DNA from: Aquella oligotrophica
GTDB taxonomy: Bacteria; Pseudomonadota; Gammaproteobacteria; Burkholderiales; UBA11063
Direction: 5' to 3'
DNA length: 64,000 nt
Assembly (NCBI RefSeq): GCF_002892535.1
Contig: NZ_CP024847.1
Coordinates: forward strand, 1,736,001 to 1,800,000
The translations under genes and the position numbers were made by a program. How positions within the stretch are numbered: the stretch's first letter is position 1; every line of letters starts with the position of its first letter. Under the pieces are notes generated by a model. The model was not told where the DNA came from and did no database searches. It saw nothing but the letters and a program-made list of their open reading frames with translations. Shown here one piece after another: positions 53,393-63,969 of this stretch.

Positions 53393-55027
53393 TTAATTCC
53401 GTTCAAGTAACATATAACGCTTAAAATCAACTGGACGCTTATTACTCCAGATCACATGCCATCCGGGATAATTAGTGCTACTATCACGATAAACAGAGAT
53501 TAAGGCCTGATTACACCTCGAATTAGTAGCAAAGTCTCTATCTGGCTGGAGACGAATATCAGCAAAATAGTACCAAATAGCAGACTGTACGCGATTTACT
53601 TCATTAGTTGCGATACAGGAATTCTTTGAATGATCTAAATAAGGTCGGCTACTATCTACTATATCCTTGAAACTTAATACTGAATCAAACCATGGCAAAC
53701 ATAACGAAATAAATAATACCAAACAGAATGTAGTACCACTTGCCCAATTAGACACCATTTCACGCCCACGAATATGTTTACGCGTAACCATAAAAATCCA
53801 GATCGTAGTTATCAAAACGCCAAGAAGAACCTGCCAAAAATTAAAGTCAAACACATAGCCTGGAGCATAAAATTGAGCTTTAGCAAGTAAATCCTGAGGA
53901 TACCCGGAATTTAAAGTAAAGTAAAGGATTATTACTGCAAGCCCACCAGCACCAAAGGCAAAAATACTAAACCAGTTCAACCAAGAAACAATACTAATTC
54001 GAATTGTATCAATTTCAACAGATGCGATAAACACAAAAGGAATAATTATTGGAAAAATTACTGACTCGTCATGGTGTCCGCTAATAATAGCAAAGAAAAA
54101 AAGTAAGCCAATAAAAGCAAGACTAAGTTTCAAGATTGGATCTTTTAATATTTGCCCTCGCCGTTTATATAAAGTCCAAAATGCAAGTATCCATCCCGGA
54201 ATAAGATACCACACTAAGGTTTGAAAATAAAAAACTATATTGGTAAAGACTGAGGAATCAAAATTAGCTATTTGAGAATATTTGCTAACCCACTCGATAA
54301 AAAATTCATGATTTACCTTATTTAATTGCCAGCCATACGAACCAAAAATCATTGCAAATATAGCAAACCCAGTAATCAGTGTTAGAAAGTATGCCGACTG
54401 TTTCCATTGCCTATCAATTATAGGTAATAACATCAGCATAATCAAAGCAATTAATAAATATTCCGCTGTAAAATTAATTGAAATAAGCATTAATCCAACA
54501 GCAAGGACTCCCCCAGAGATTCCGGGCATTTTAATTGAATTTTGCAACGACCAGAAATATAAAGAAAAGCCAAGCAAAATTATAAGGTTAGGTGATAATT
54601 GATATGCATTATTGATAAATCCTATCGTGCTAATCATGATCATTACCACACTACGACCATTTTTGAAGGCAGAAAGCCCAGAACCAACCTTACCTAAAAT
54701 ATAAAGTGTCAAAAGAATAATTCCGGTATTCATCAACCGAATGGCATTGGCAACATCAGTAAAGTTAAAAATTTTGATAACTAGTGCGTATAGCCAAAAA
54801 TAAAATGGCTGTAAATCTAGATATGGAGTATCCGGTGAAATATATGGAACAAGCCATGAATTAGTTTTGACTATACTTTTAACAATTGCCACCACATAAG
54901 GCTCATACGGCTCCCAAGGCGAATGGAAGAAGGTTGCCCCACTGATCCAGATAAGAACCATAACAAAAAGTAACCAAGGACGATCTTTACGCTTTGGTTT
55001 TACAGCAATAGAAGAATAAGTAAGCAT
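53393..55027 (-). CDS. Second ArnT-like membrane glycosyltransferase
   Basis: The 544-aa protein has about eleven to twelve helices. The first periplasmic loop carries HSPWEPYEPYV and YISPDTPYLDLQPFYFWLYAL, the acidic and aromatic pattern of GT39/GT83 (ArnT/PMT) enzymes. A 70-residue C-terminal soluble part with two Cys follows. It should transfer a sugar from a polyprenyl phosphate to an envelope acceptor. It shares little obvious sequence with the ArnT-like protein at 14.4 kb, so the two probably have different roles. No donor synthase is adjacent. Confidence 0.75.
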   Translation of the reverse strand: MLTYSSIAVKPKRKDRPWLLFVMVLIWISGATFFHSPWEPYEPYVVAIVKSIVKTNSWLVPYISPDTPYLDLQPFYFWLYALVIKIFNFTDVANAIRLMNTGIILLTLYILGKVGSGLSAFKNGRSVVMIMISTIGFINNAYQLSPNLIILLGFSLYFWSLQNSIKMPGISGGVLAVGLMLISINFTAEYLLIALIMLMLLPIIDRQWKQSAYFLTLITGFAIFAMIFGSYGWQLNKVNHEFFIEWVSKYSQIANFDSSVFTNIVFYFQTLVWYLIPGWILAFWTLYKRRGQILKDPILKLSLAFIGLLFFFAIISGHHDESVIFPIIIPFVFIASVEIDTIRISIVSWLNWFSIFAFGAGGLAVIILYFTLNSGYPQDLLAKAQFYAPGYVFDFNFWQVLLGVLITTIWIFMVTRKHIRGREMVSNWASGTTFCLVLFISLCLPWFDSVLSFKDIVDSSRPYLDHSKNSCIATNEVNRVQSAIWYYFADIRLQPDRDFATNSRCNQALISVYRDSSTNYPGWHVIWSNKRPVDFKRYMLLERN

Positions 55028-55040
55028 ATGACACCAAATA

Positions 55041-55071
55041 AAAATAGGTAGCTAATTAAGCTACCTATTTT
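55041..55071 (-). terminator. Bidirectional terminator after rpmE
   Basis: Perfect 13-bp arms (AAAATAGGTAGCT and complement) with a 5-nt loop lie 23 bp past the rpmE stop, with T-rich tails on both strands. It separates rpmE from the downstream glycosyltransferase gene. Confidence 0.85.
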
Positions 55072-55093
55072 ATCATAGAACAAAATGCCGCAA

Positions 55094-55321
55094 TTACTTG
55101 GCTGCAGTTCTTTTGCTAAATGCACCGTATTTCTGACGGAATTTATCCACGCGACCAGCACTATCTACTAGACGTTGTTTACCAGAATAAAACGGATGAC
55201 AAGCTGAGCAAACTTCAATATGAAGTGCTTCTTTTGCCAAAGTTGACTTAGTTACAAAAGTATTACCACAACTGCAAGTTACTGACACTTCCTTGTAATT
55301 AGGATGAATAGTTTGTTTCAT
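55094..55321 (-). CDS. rpmE: Ribosomal protein bL31, zinc-binding form
   Basis: The 75-aa ribosomal protein starts [22 protein letters not shown] and has four Cys (CSC near 16-18 and CSAC near 37-40), the C+ zinc-binding form. The second half includes [23 protein letters not shown], a family signature. It has its own terminator. Confidence 0.96.
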   Translation of the reverse strand: MKQTIHPNYKEVSVTCSCGNTFVTKSTLAKEALHIEVCSACHPFYSGKQRLVDSAGRVDKFRQKYGAFSKRTAAK

Positions 55322-55382
55322 GAAGTGTTCTTTCCAAAAAATAATTGCGAGATTTTAGCATAAATAGCAGCCATAGCGCAAG

Positions 55383-56933
55383 TTAAAATTTATCTTTATG
55401 TTTAAAATCGCGAACTCTGAAGCCTAATAGAAAAAGCCCGCCGAAGTAACTAATGGCAGCAACTATGATCACACTAGCAAGTGAAATTACCCGTTTTAGC
55501 ATATGTCCGCTAAAATCAACAGGGGTAAAATATAAAACTAACTCAATTGTCAACGCCATTAATAAAATTGCAACAACTAATCTGAAGAGAAAATTCCACC
55601 ATCCAGATTGCGGTTGGTAAAGCCCCTTTTTAATAAGAAAGTAGCATAAATTAGCAGCGTTAATACAGGCACTTAGTCCGATTGACAATGAAAGTCCAGC
55701 ATGCTTTAGTGGTCCAATAAAAACCAGATTCATTAATTGAGTACAACAAAGGACAAAAATAGCAATTTTCACTGGGGTTTTTATATCCTGATTGGCATAA
55801 AAACCAGGGGCAAGTACCTTTACCAAAATCAAGCCAAGTAAACCAATAGAATAGGCAATTAGTGCATAACTAGTCATCGTAACATCGTGAAGATTAAATT
55901 TACCATGCATAAATAAGGTCATTGTCAATGGCTTGGCTAATAATCCTAATCCAACAGTTGCAGGTAATGCCAAAAGAAGGCATAGCCGTATTCCCCAATC
56001 CAAAAGCTTTGAGAAGCTTTCCTTATTCCCTGAACTGGCATGGCGTGATAAACTTGGTAAGAGAATAGTACCTAATGCGACACCAAGAACTCCAGTTGGA
56101 AACTCCATCAAACGATCCGCGTAATACATCCATGAAATACTACCAGTTGGTAAAAATGATGCATAAATGGTGTTAATTACCAAACTGATTTGCGCAATTG
56201 AAACTGCAAAAATAGCAGGACCCATTAGCTTAACTACTTTTCGCACCGCTGGATTACGCCAATCCAATTTTGGTCTAACTAGCATATCAATTTTCTTTAG
56301 GTACGGTAATTGAAAAAGTAGCTGAAGTAAACCGCCAACAAAAGTTGCCCAAGCAAGCGTAAGAATTGATGGCTCAAAATAATGACGAAAACAGAGAATA
56401 AAAACAATAAAGCTGATGTTTAAAATGGTTGGTGTAAACGATGGAATCGAAAACAAACCCCAAGTATTGAGAACCCCACCGATTAATGAAGCTATCGAAA
56501 TAAATAAAATATACGGAAAAGTTATTCTTAATAAGCTAACTGTTAATGCAAATTTATTAGGGTCGTTAGTAAAACCCGGAGCAGTAACCCAAATAACAAC
56601 CGCAGCAAAAGTCATCCCTAATAATGTAACAATTAATAGCACTGTAGCGAGCACACCCATTATTGATGCGACGAACTCTCTTGTTTCCTGATGAGTTTTA
56701 GTATTCTTATGTTCGGCAAGCACAGGTACAAAAGCTTGTGAAAAGGCACCTTCAGCAAAAATTCGCCGTAGCAAATTCGGTAATTTAAATGCCACATTAA
56801 ATGCATCAGTATAGGCACCAGCGCCAAAATAAATCGCTTGTAACATATCACGCAGAAAACCAAGAATTCGCGAAATAAGTGTCATTCCGCTTACATTGAG
56901 TAATGAACGTAACAGATTGGTCGATTTAGCCAT
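55383..56933 (-). CDS. murJ: Lipid II flippase MurJ
   Basis: The 516-aa protein with fourteen predicted helices flips lipid II for peptidoglycan synthesis. The N-terminus ([62 protein letters not shown] in order) carries the conserved R-D and F-P-N-L-L-R-R-x-F-A-E-G-A-F motifs. It overlaps the cytochrome b561 gene by 1 bp. Confidence 0.95.
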   Translation of the reverse strand: MAKSTNLLRSLLNVSGMTLISRILGFLRDMLQAIYFGAGAYTDAFNVAFKLPNLLRRIFAEGAFSQAFVPVLAEHKNTKTHQETREFVASIMGVLATVLLIVTLLGMTFAAVVIWVTAPGFTNDPNKFALTVSLLRITFPYILFISIASLIGGVLNTWGLFSIPSFTPTILNISFIVFILCFRHYFEPSILTLAWATFVGGLLQLLFQLPYLKKIDMLVRPKLDWRNPAVRKVVKLMGPAIFAVSIAQISLVINTIYASFLPTGSISWMYYADRLMEFPTGVLGVALGTILLPSLSRHASSGNKESFSKLLDWGIRLCLLLALPATVGLGLLAKPLTMTLFMHGKFNLHDVTMTSYALIAYSIGLLGLILVKVLAPGFYANQDIKTPVKIAIFVLCCTQLMNLVFIGPLKHAGLSLSIGLSACINAANLCYFLIKKGLYQPQSGWWNFLFRLVVAILLMALTIELVLYFTPVDFSGHMLKRVISLASVIIVAAISYFGGLFLLGFRVRDFKHKDKF

Positions 56934-57475
56934 TATTTACTATCCCGTATATATTTCGCCAGGCACTCGGGCAACATTCGGCTAAGGCTTGGAGTTTTAT
57001 TTAAAAACTCATGCATAAATGCGATTAAACCATGAAAAACTGCAAAATAAAAAATCATTGTTGCCAGATACCAGTGAACTGATTTGATTATGTGGCGTTC
57101 CGGCTTTGCCATTCCCTTCATCAATGGTGGAATATCAATACCAAAGATATTAATAGTAACCCCTTTAGTAATGATTAAAACCAAACCAGTCATAGGAATA
57201 GCCAACATAAGAAAATATAGAATCAAATGCCCAATCTTAGCAAGCAATTTGTTGATTCCTGTTATTTGCAAAGGGAAGTCAGGATACTGATGAGTAATCC
57301 GCCAGATAATCCGAACTATCACTAAAATTAATAAGAAACAGCCAAGCTGAATATGTAACCATTTTAGATGAGTAGCATCCAGTGTGATACCGATAAAATA
57401 CTCCAGAAAAATCACGGCGGCAATTAACCAATGGAGGGTTTTGGCCGCCTTGCTATAAAGATTATTGTCACTCAT
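56933..57475 (-). CDS. cybB: Cytochrome b561
   Basis: The 180-aa four-helix di-heme membrane protein has heme-ligand histidines in [18 protein letters not shown], and in the C-terminal helices ([27 protein letters not shown]). It transfers electrons from quinol, possibly to superoxide as in E. coli CybB. It lies between clc and murJ in a tight minus-strand run. Confidence 0.9.
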   Translation of the reverse strand: MSDNNLYSKAAKTLHWLIAAVIFLEYFIGITLDATHLKWLHIQLGCFLLILVIVRIIWRITHQYPDFPLQITGINKLLAKIGHLILYFLMLAIPMTGLVLIITKGVTINIFGIDIPPLMKGMAKPERHIIKSVHWYLATMIFYFAVFHGLIAFMHEFLNKTPSLSRMLPECLAKYIRDSK

Positions 57476-57480
57476 AATTT

Positions 57481-58755
57481 TTAAACTGTTTCCTTATAAC
57501 GTTCTGGTTCAATATAATTAAGTACCTGCTGATGATAGACGCTATCTCCAAACTGTTCGGAAATTATACTGGCAATAAAGCATGCTAACAAAATTGGTAA
57601 ACTAAACTGACTTGAATCGCTTAATTCAACTACCATAGCTACCGCAGTAATTGGTGATTGAGTAATCGCAGCAAGAAATCCTGCCATCCCAAGTAGGTAA
57701 AACTGAACTAACGGCACACCTGAAACAAAATGATGCAATAAATCACCTATCCCTGCTCCAATAGATAACGCAGTAGAAAAATATCCACCAGGCACCCCAG
57801 CAGAAACAGAGGCAATTGCCCCAAAAAATTTACCAATAGCGTAATACCATGGTGCATTTGTTGCAGTATCAAGAAAAATACTAGTTGAACCTGATCCATT
57901 ACCAAATGATAACCCATTTGTCAAATGTCCAATAAAAGCTACAATTAGACCAAAGACTACGGCATTAACCAGATAATGTTGCTTACGCCAGCGATTAACA
58001 ACCCAGGTTTTATTGACAGACATAAATACCATTAATTTAGTAAAAGCAGCCCCAGATAACCCACATAAAGCACCAATAATAATCCCCCAAATAGCAATAC
58101 TAACACCATGATGTAAGTCAACTGGGTTTACCGAACCCATATAAGGCTTACTACCACCAAGTAGTGCATTAGAAACAAATACAGCAATTAGAGTAGCACC
58201 AACAAGGATTGAAGCAATTTTTGGACTAATTTTTTTAACATATTCTTCAATCGTAAATACCATCCCACCGATTGGCGCATTAAAGGCAGCAGCAACGCCT
58301 ACCCCTGCACCAAGTTTTATAAGCATCCGTTTTTTCTTATCACTGATATTTCTGATCTGGGCAAATAAAGAAGAGCAAATTTGAATGGTAGGTCCTTCTT
58401 TACCTAATGAAGCACCACTAGCAATACTCATAAAAGTAAGAATAACTTTACCAATCAGCGAGTTTATGGAATAAATTTTATTTAACTTTTCTTCCTCAAA
58501 AATATCTACCGCATACCCCTGTGGTAATCCACTCCCATCGGCATGTGGGAAATATTTTTTTAAAAGAAAAACTATTACTACAAAGGTAAGCGGAGTATAA
58601 ACATACATTGTCCAGCTAGTAGTTGCATAAAGAAAATGACAAAGCCAGTCGGCAAATTCGACTGCATAAGAAAATGCGGCACTAGCAGCGCCAACAACAA
58701 CACATAGCACCAAAAACTGAAAACTGAATTCTTCCTTAATTTCTGCATATTTCAT
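57481..58755 (-). CDS. ClC chloride channel/antiporter
   Basis: The 424-aa membrane protein has the selectivity motifs GSGLPQ, GKEGPTIQ (gating Glu present) and GVPGGYF. TIEEYVKK aligns with the E. coli IIEEMRPQ segment, so the internal proton Glu appears to be present and Cl-/H+ exchange is likely. There are no C-terminal CBS domains. It starts 9 bp after ruvC. Confidence 0.92.
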   Translation of the reverse strand: MKYAEIKEEFSFQFLVLCVVVGAASAAFSYAVEFADWLCHFLYATTSWTMYVYTPLTFVVIVFLLKKYFPHADGSGLPQGYAVDIFEEEKLNKIYSINSLIGKVILTFMSIASGASLGKEGPTIQICSSLFAQIRNISDKKKRMLIKLGAGVGVAAAFNAPIGGMVFTIEEYVKKISPKIASILVGATLIAVFVSNALLGGSKPYMGSVNPVDLHHGVSIAIWGIIIGALCGLSGAAFTKLMVFMSVNKTWVVNRWRKQHYLVNAVVFGLIVAFIGHLTNGLSFGNGSGSTSIFLDTATNAPWYYAIGKFFGAIASVSAGVPGGYFSTALSIGAGIGDLLHHFVSGVPLVQFYLLGMAGFLAAITQSPITAVAMVVELSDSSQFSLPILLACFIASIISEQFGDSVYHQQVLNYIEPERYKETV

Positions 58756-58764
58756 GGATATATT

Positions 58765-59289
58765 TTACCTTTCACGAATTCTGCCTTTTTTTACTGATGC
58801 CATATTAAAAATCTGACCGATCCGCTTATAATGACTATGTGCGAGTGCACAAGCAAGAGCATCCGCCGCATCTGATCGTGGAGCAGCATTTAAGCTAAGC
58901 ATATGCATTACCATCTTTTTTATTTGTTCTTTATCGGCATGCCCATACCCAACTACCGCCTGTTTCACCTGTAATGCCGTATATTCAAAAACAGGTAAAT
59001 CATGTAAAACACAGCCCGAAATTGCGGCGCCACGAGCCTGTCCAAGCATTAATGTTGACTGCGGATTGACATTGACAAACACCTTTTCAATACTTACAAC
59101 GTCAGGCTTGTACTCTTTAATTATAAGGTCAATAGAGGTTAGAATTGTCCTTATTCGCTCGGGAAGACTATTTGAAGCGTCAGTCTCAATAACGCCAGAT
59201 GCAATATAATTCAGATTACTTGAACTTATTTCATCAATAATCCCAAACCCGGTGTTTCTAAGCCCCGGATCTATGCCTAAAATCTGCAT
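58765..59289 (-). CDS. ruvC: Holliday junction resolvase RuvC
   Basis: The 174-aa nuclease cuts Holliday junctions. The first catalytic Asp is in [14 protein letters not shown], then SIEKVF (Glu) and [14 protein letters not shown] (last acidic pair). The family basic tail is present. ruvA is 50 kb away, so the ruv genes are dispersed. Confidence 0.95.
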   Translation of the reverse strand: MQILGIDPGLRNTGFGIIDEISSSNLNYIASGVIETDASNSLPERIRTILTSIDLIIKEYKPDVVSIEKVFVNVNPQSTLMLGQARGAAISGCVLHDLPVFEYTALQVKQAVVGYGHADKEQIKKMVMHMLSLNAAPRSDAADALACALAHSHYKRIGQIFNMASVKKGRIRER

Positions 59290-59314
59290 ACATACCTATC
59301 AAATCAGATTCCGT

Positions 59315-60577
59315 TTATTTTAAAACCGTAACATCGCGTTTAGGAAACGGGATTTCAATATTTTTCTTACGGAATGACTCAATTATAGCAATATTTAGTT
59401 TATTACGTACTACAGATCCATGGTTTAATCCATCAAGTGGCCAGACCCTGATAAAAACATCAATCCCAGACTCATTCAATTTTTGAATATACACAGAAGG
59501 TTCCATATTCTGATTAATTTCTGGAACAGAAGCAATACACTCTCTGAGTGTATCAATAACTAACACCATATCTGAGGAGTAGCCAACTGAAATTACCATT
59601 TCAATCCCAATATTACTATTTGAATAAGTCTGGTTAATTACCGGATCAGTAATGAATTTTTCATTGGGGATAAGCATTTCAGAACCATCAAACCCCTGCA
59701 TCACAACATAACGCGTGGTAATTCTGGTAACAGTTCCGGTGATGTTATTAATGATAATCCGATCACCAATCTTGATTGATTTATCAAGAAGAATAATAAA
59801 ACCGCTGAGAAAATTACTAGCAATCTTTTGTAAACCAAAACCAATACCAACCCCAACTGCACCACCCAATACTGAAAGCGCGGTTAGATCAAAGCCAAGG
59901 CTTGGCAAAACCATAAAAACGCCAATAACTACTACCAAAATCTTTGAAATGCGAAGTAGAAGTTGCTTCAGGTTTCCATCAATATCATGTAGGTTTTTTA
60001 TCCATCCATCAAGTACCAGTGTAGCAATAATCATTACACCAATTGCAAAAACAATTACAATCACCTCTCGGATAAAGTCCCACAATGAAAGCTGACTCTT
60101 GCCAAAATGTAACACTACTTTACCCAACTGATCCGCCAAAATCACATCCAGATTTGTTGTCCAGAAAATAATCACCATTACCAATGCTAGTTTAACCAGC
60201 ATTTTTATGTGCTTTCGGTATTTATTATTCTTAAGAGCATAATCAAGAGTATATACTGTAGCTTTTATAAAAAGAATTATAATTCCAATTATTGCAAGAC
60301 TATAAAGTAAGGTTGAAGCAGAGTTGTAGAAAAACATTGTAACTCCGCCTGCCATGACCGTAATAATTGAAAATATCAATGGTCGAATCGTCTTATCAAG
60401 CATTCCAAACCAAAAAATCCCAAGTCTGACAACAGAACGAGTAATCTTTCGCTTCACGGCACAGGCAAAAATATACGCCAGTATAACTGAAACCACAGCC
60501 AAACTAAGCTGAACTACTCCGCCGATACTAATCAAATCAGCTATATTATTGCTATTTATTAATAAAAATTCATTCAT
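59315..60577 (-). CDS. Mechanosensitive channel, MscS family
   Basis: The 420-aa protein has about five to six helices; the pore helix and beta-domain start is GGAVGVGIGFGLQKIASNFLSGFIILLDKSIKIGDRI, the MscS signature. The extra N-terminal helices make it longer than E. coli MscS (286 aa). It releases solutes on hypo-osmotic shock. It lies between ruvC and the DUF481-like gene. Confidence 0.92.
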   Translation of the reverse strand: MNEFLLINSNNIADLISIGGVVQLSLAVVSVILAYIFACAVKRKITRSVVRLGIFWFGMLDKTIRPLIFSIITVMAGGVTMFFYNSASTLLYSLAIIGIIILFIKATVYTLDYALKNNKYRKHIKMLVKLALVMVIIFWTTNLDVILADQLGKVVLHFGKSQLSLWDFIREVIVIVFAIGVMIIATLVLDGWIKNLHDIDGNLKQLLLRISKILVVVIGVFMVLPSLGFDLTALSVLGGAVGVGIGFGLQKIASNFLSGFIILLDKSIKIGDRIIINNITGTVTRITTRYVVMQGFDGSEMLIPNEKFITDPVINQTYSNSNIGIEMVISVGYSSDMVLVIDTLRECIASVPEINQNMEPSVYIQKLNESGIDVFIRVWPLDGLNHGSVVRNKLNIAIIESFRKKNIEIPFPKRDVTVLK

Positions 60578-60612
60578 ATATGTTCCTTTTCTATCTAGGC
60601 TAGATCATTCTT

Positions 60613-61488
60613 CTAATCAATTGCATAAACAAAATTAACCCCACTAATAGTATTTAGCTTTGCTTTACCCGGCTCAGGTTGTGAATTATAGGTTACTTGA
60701 TAATTAAAGTTAATACCAAAACCATTGAAAACCTCAAGTGTCAAAGTGGTTATCAAATAACTTGAGTTATTATCAGTAGTTGCAACATTCTGTAGCTGCT
60801 CACTAAATGATACAATTTTATTCAGGTTAAGATTATAAGTAATTTGAGTTAACCACGATGGTTTTATTTCAACATTACTATTTACTACAACCTGCCTTTC
60901 CTGCACCCCGGGACCAAAACTAAATAACAAATTATTATTTTTATTTGCAAATAACTGCAATTGATAACCAGCATTTTGATTCCAGACATAAAAATATCCA
61001 TCATTGGCATCATTCAAATACGATACTTGAGCAAAAACCCCATTATGAGTATCAAACATATAACTACCATTTTGCTGAATATACAGACGATTCTTATTGT
61101 CTGTCGAATTGGTCGAATAAATATAGTTATATTGCTCAATTGTATTAAAATTCCAGCCAATCTCCCCTTCAGATGGCTTATAATTGATAAGTGTATTAAT
61201 CTGTGCATTACTGGTATTACTATCTCCTGTAGTTCCCCCAGCTCCAAAAGCAAATTGACTCCCATGCCATGGGTTATACGGGGTAGATTCCGAACTATTT
61301 ATTACTACTCCTGACTCAGGCTCAAAAATCTGGCTTTTATATAAATTTGCCTGACTTTGATATAGTTGAAACATATAATAATTATAATCCATCGACTCAT
61401 TCTGTAAATCTACTTTTTCATCCGCATATACACAACTATGAATAAAAAGTACTATTAAAATAAATAAAAAACCTGCCTTATTTCGCAT
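60613..61488 (-). CDS. DUF481-like outer-membrane beta-barrel protein
   Basis: The 291-aa protein has a signal peptide (ending CVYA) and repeating amphipathic strands; AFGAGGTTGDSNTSNAQINTLINYKP resembles the GxGxxxTSGNT start of DUF481 (YdiY, salt-induced outer-membrane protein). It overlaps the upstream MFS gene by 11 bp, so a role in osmotic or solute handling with that transporter is plausible. Adjacent MscS fits the same theme. Function otherwise unknown. Confidence 0.65.
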   Translation of the reverse strand: MRNKAGFLFILIVLFIHSCVYADEKVDLQNESMDYNYYMFQLYQSQANLYKSQIFEPESGVVINSSESTPYNPWHGSQFAFGAGGTTGDSNTSNAQINTLINYKPSEGEIGWNFNTIEQYNYIYSTNSTDNKNRLYIQQNGSYMFDTHNGVFAQVSYLNDANDGYFYVWNQNAGYQLQLFANKNNNLLFSFGPGVQERQVVVNSNVEIKPSWLTQITYNLNLNKIVSFSEQLQNVATTDNNSSYLITTLTLEVFNGFGINFNYQVTYNSQPEPGKAKLNTISGVNFVYAID

Positions 61489-62770
61489 TATGGGACACCA
61501 AAACTATTCTAGGCTTCATTATTTTACGGAGAGCTAAGAGAGTAGCAAACATGAAACAGCTAATGATCACAATAAAATAAGATAAACCAAATCTTGATTG
61601 AGAGCTAAATAGTTCAGCCAGCAAAGGAGCGCAACCAGCAATCGACATACCTCCATTAAAACTAAGGGAGCAAGCAGTCATTCGATACTTTTTGGCAAAA
61701 ACTTCAGCAAAATAGCTTGTTGTATAAGAAGTTACGGCACAAAAGAAAATCACCATAAGGACAATACTCATTAGTCCATAATATGGGTTTAATACATGGA
61801 GATTAAATAAAACTCCGGCAACTAAGAGGCATAAGCAGTAGCGCTGAGCAACTTGTACCCGGTTTATTGAATTATTTGCCAAATAACCAAAAGTTGGGTA
61901 AAGTATTACTGAAATGGCTAAAATACCATTCATAACAAAAAATGCCATTTGCTTACTTAATCCAGCATGTAACTGCATATAGGTAACAAGATAGGTAAAT
62001 AAAGTATAATAAATCATACCTGTTGATAGACTTAAAACAAGCATGCAAAAAAATCTCGAAGGCTGTTCTTTCATAATATCAGTAAACTTGAAACTAATTT
62101 TTTCCGCTACCAGTTCCTTTTCAATATGCGGTACCATTTTATGATAAAAATAAAACAAAACAATACTTAAAACAAATGGAACTCGCCAAATAAGTGACTT
62201 AATAAATAGCGACTCAGGAGTGAATAGATTAATAATGGTGATTGATAAATAACCAATTAAAGAAGCAGCAAAGCACCCTATTACCGAAATCGAATAAACT
62301 AAGCTGACAAGCAAAGAACGATTGGAACTGTACTTTTCAACAGCAATCGTAATTAAACCTGAAAATTGCCCACCTGCTGAAATCCCTTGGCAGATACGCA
62401 GCACGACAAGTAATACTGGTGCCAAAATACCAATTTGCTGATATGAAGGTAAAACCCCAATAAGCATTGTTGGTATCGCCATAAGCCAAATAGAGAGATT
62501 GACTGCATATGACTTACCATAGTTATCGCCCAAGATACCAAAAATAAGCGAACCTAGAGGCCTAGCTAAAAAACCTATAGCAAACGTTGCGAAAATAAGG
62601 ATTAATGAAATAAGTCGATTATCGTTAGGAAAAAAGCTTTTAGCAATCTGTAATGCAAAAAGTCCATAAATAGTAAAATCGTACCATTCAATGATATTTC
62701 CAAATGAAGATTTAATAAAGTCACCCATATCGCGGGTTAATCCATTCTGAATCAGAATTTTTTTAAACAT
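61478..62770 (-). CDS. MFS transporter, metabolite:H+ symporter (ProP/KgtP-like)
   Basis: The 430-aa twelve-helix protein belongs to the MHS family: SFGNIIEWYDFTIYG near the start, FLARPLGSLIFGILGDNYGK between helices 2 and 3, and RICQGISAGGQFSG later. Members import proline/betaine, alpha-ketoglutarate, citrate or shikimate with protons. A strong ribosome site AAAGGAG precedes it. With the MscS and DUF481-like genes downstream, an osmolyte is a reasonable guess but not proven. Confidence 0.88.
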   Translation of the reverse strand: MFKKILIQNGLTRDMGDFIKSSFGNIIEWYDFTIYGLFALQIAKSFFPNDNRLISLILIFATFAIGFLARPLGSLIFGILGDNYGKSYAVNLSIWLMAIPTMLIGVLPSYQQIGILAPVLLVVLRICQGISAGGQFSGLITIAVEKYSSNRSLLVSLVYSISVIGCFAASLIGYLSITIINLFTPESLFIKSLIWRVPFVLSIVLFYFYHKMVPHIEKELVAEKISFKFTDIMKEQPSRFFCMLVLSLSTGMIYYTLFTYLVTYMQLHAGLSKQMAFFVMNGILAISVILYPTFGYLANNSINRVQVAQRYCLCLLVAGVLFNLHVLNPYYGLMSIVLMVIFFCAVTSYTTSYFAEVFAKKYRMTACSLSFNGGMSIAGCAPLLAELFSSQSRFGLSYFIVIISCFMFATLLALRKIMKPRIVLVSHNAK

Positions 62771-62883
62771 TTTGTACTCCTTTCAACGACAATCGATTTG
62801 TGCGTGAAATTTGAATAATTTACAAATAGTTGTTTTTATCGTAGATAACGTGCTAATAATCATTAGTTATTAATTGACTGATG

Positions 62884-63969
62884 TTACGCAGCCATGCTGG
62901 ATCTTTCAAATTCGGCATGCTGCTTTTTAATTAATTCTAATTCCCTAAAAGCGGCCTTGGCTGCATTTAGGAATAACTTGCTCTTTAGAGCAAAATGATT
63001 TAGTTTAGTGCTGAATTTGTATCTCTCCAGTTTGGTATAAGAAACAATTGCAGCAAATATGTGTGTACATTGAGTTTTAACAGTTTTTGTCGGTGATTTG
63101 GTAATCGAAGTATTCTGTTTAAAACTCTTATGGTATTCCTCGACACTCCATCGTTTTTTATAGATGTTAAGGAAGTCATCACTAGTTAAATTCAGATTAT
63201 TAGTAGCAAGGTATCTGATGCCAGTTGAGTTGTCTTTGTTTGTAAAGACCTGTTTAATTAAAAGTATCGGTAATTCAACATCTTTTAACCAAATACGTTC
63301 TGGCTTGAATGCTTGCAAATCTAATTGACTGATATTTGTCCAGTTAGGTTTATTCCTATCGCCAAAGGTTGCTAGGCGATTGGATTTTAAATCAAATATA
63401 AAGTATTTCTTCCTCTGGTGTATGAACTTCATATTTTCAACGGAAGAATACCAGGAATCAGCAAGAACATAACTGAACTTGATCTGATTCTTTAGTGACT
63501 GTAATATCTGCTTACGCATTAGCTCATTCTTGGTTATTGGGCTTTTGCATACTTCAGATTTGCTCTTGATCTCACAGTAGCTATCCTTAGCTATGATATC
63601 AAAGGCAACAGGTATTTTTAATGGTTGTTCACCATTCTGGCTATAGTAAAAAGTTGTAAGCAGGTTTATACCTTTTACGCTTTTACCAGTAGCATGGTCA
63701 TGATGCCAGCATATAACCTCATTCTCATCAGTATGAGGCTTATGTAAAATGGTGTCATCAAATATTAGGCAACCGTCAATATGTTCATGTGCTCTAACCA
63801 GTGATTTAACAGTGTGCCATAAGGCTTTACTGTCAGATTCATGATTAGCTAACATACGGGTTACCTGATCATGGGATACTGCTTTATCCAGTATACTGGA
63901 TAATCCCGTAGCTGTTGCCAGACCGGGTGTTATTTGTAAATAATCTGTGTAAAGGTCAAAAATATCCAT
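62884..63969 (-). CDS. DDE transposase (IS4-like superfamily)
   Basis: The 361-aa transposase has a full catalytic set: D71/D72 (IFDDTILHKP), D171 (LADSWYSS) and E277 (YKKRWSVEEYHKSFK), the Y-x(2)-R-W-x-x-E-x-x-K signature of the IS4/IS701 group. The frame is intact, so the copy may be active. There are 31 bp between its start codon and the window end. Confidence 0.9.
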   Translation of the reverse strand: MDIFDLYTDYLQITPGLATATGLSSILDKAVSHDQVTRMLANHESDSKALWHTVKSLVRAHEHIDGCLIFDDTILHKPHTDENEVICWHHDHATGKSVKGINLLTTFYYSQNGEQPLKIPVAFDIIAKDSYCEIKSKSEVCKSPITKNELMRKQILQSLKNQIKFSYVLADSWYSSVENMKFIHQRKKYFIFDLKSNRLATFGDRNKPNWTNISQLDLQAFKPERIWLKDVELPILLIKQVFTNKDNSTGIRYLATNNLNLTSDDFLNIYKKRWSVEEYHKSFKQNTSITKSPTKTVKTQCTHIFAAIVSYTKLERYKFSTKLNHFALKSKLFLNAAKAAFRELELIKKQHAEFERSSMAA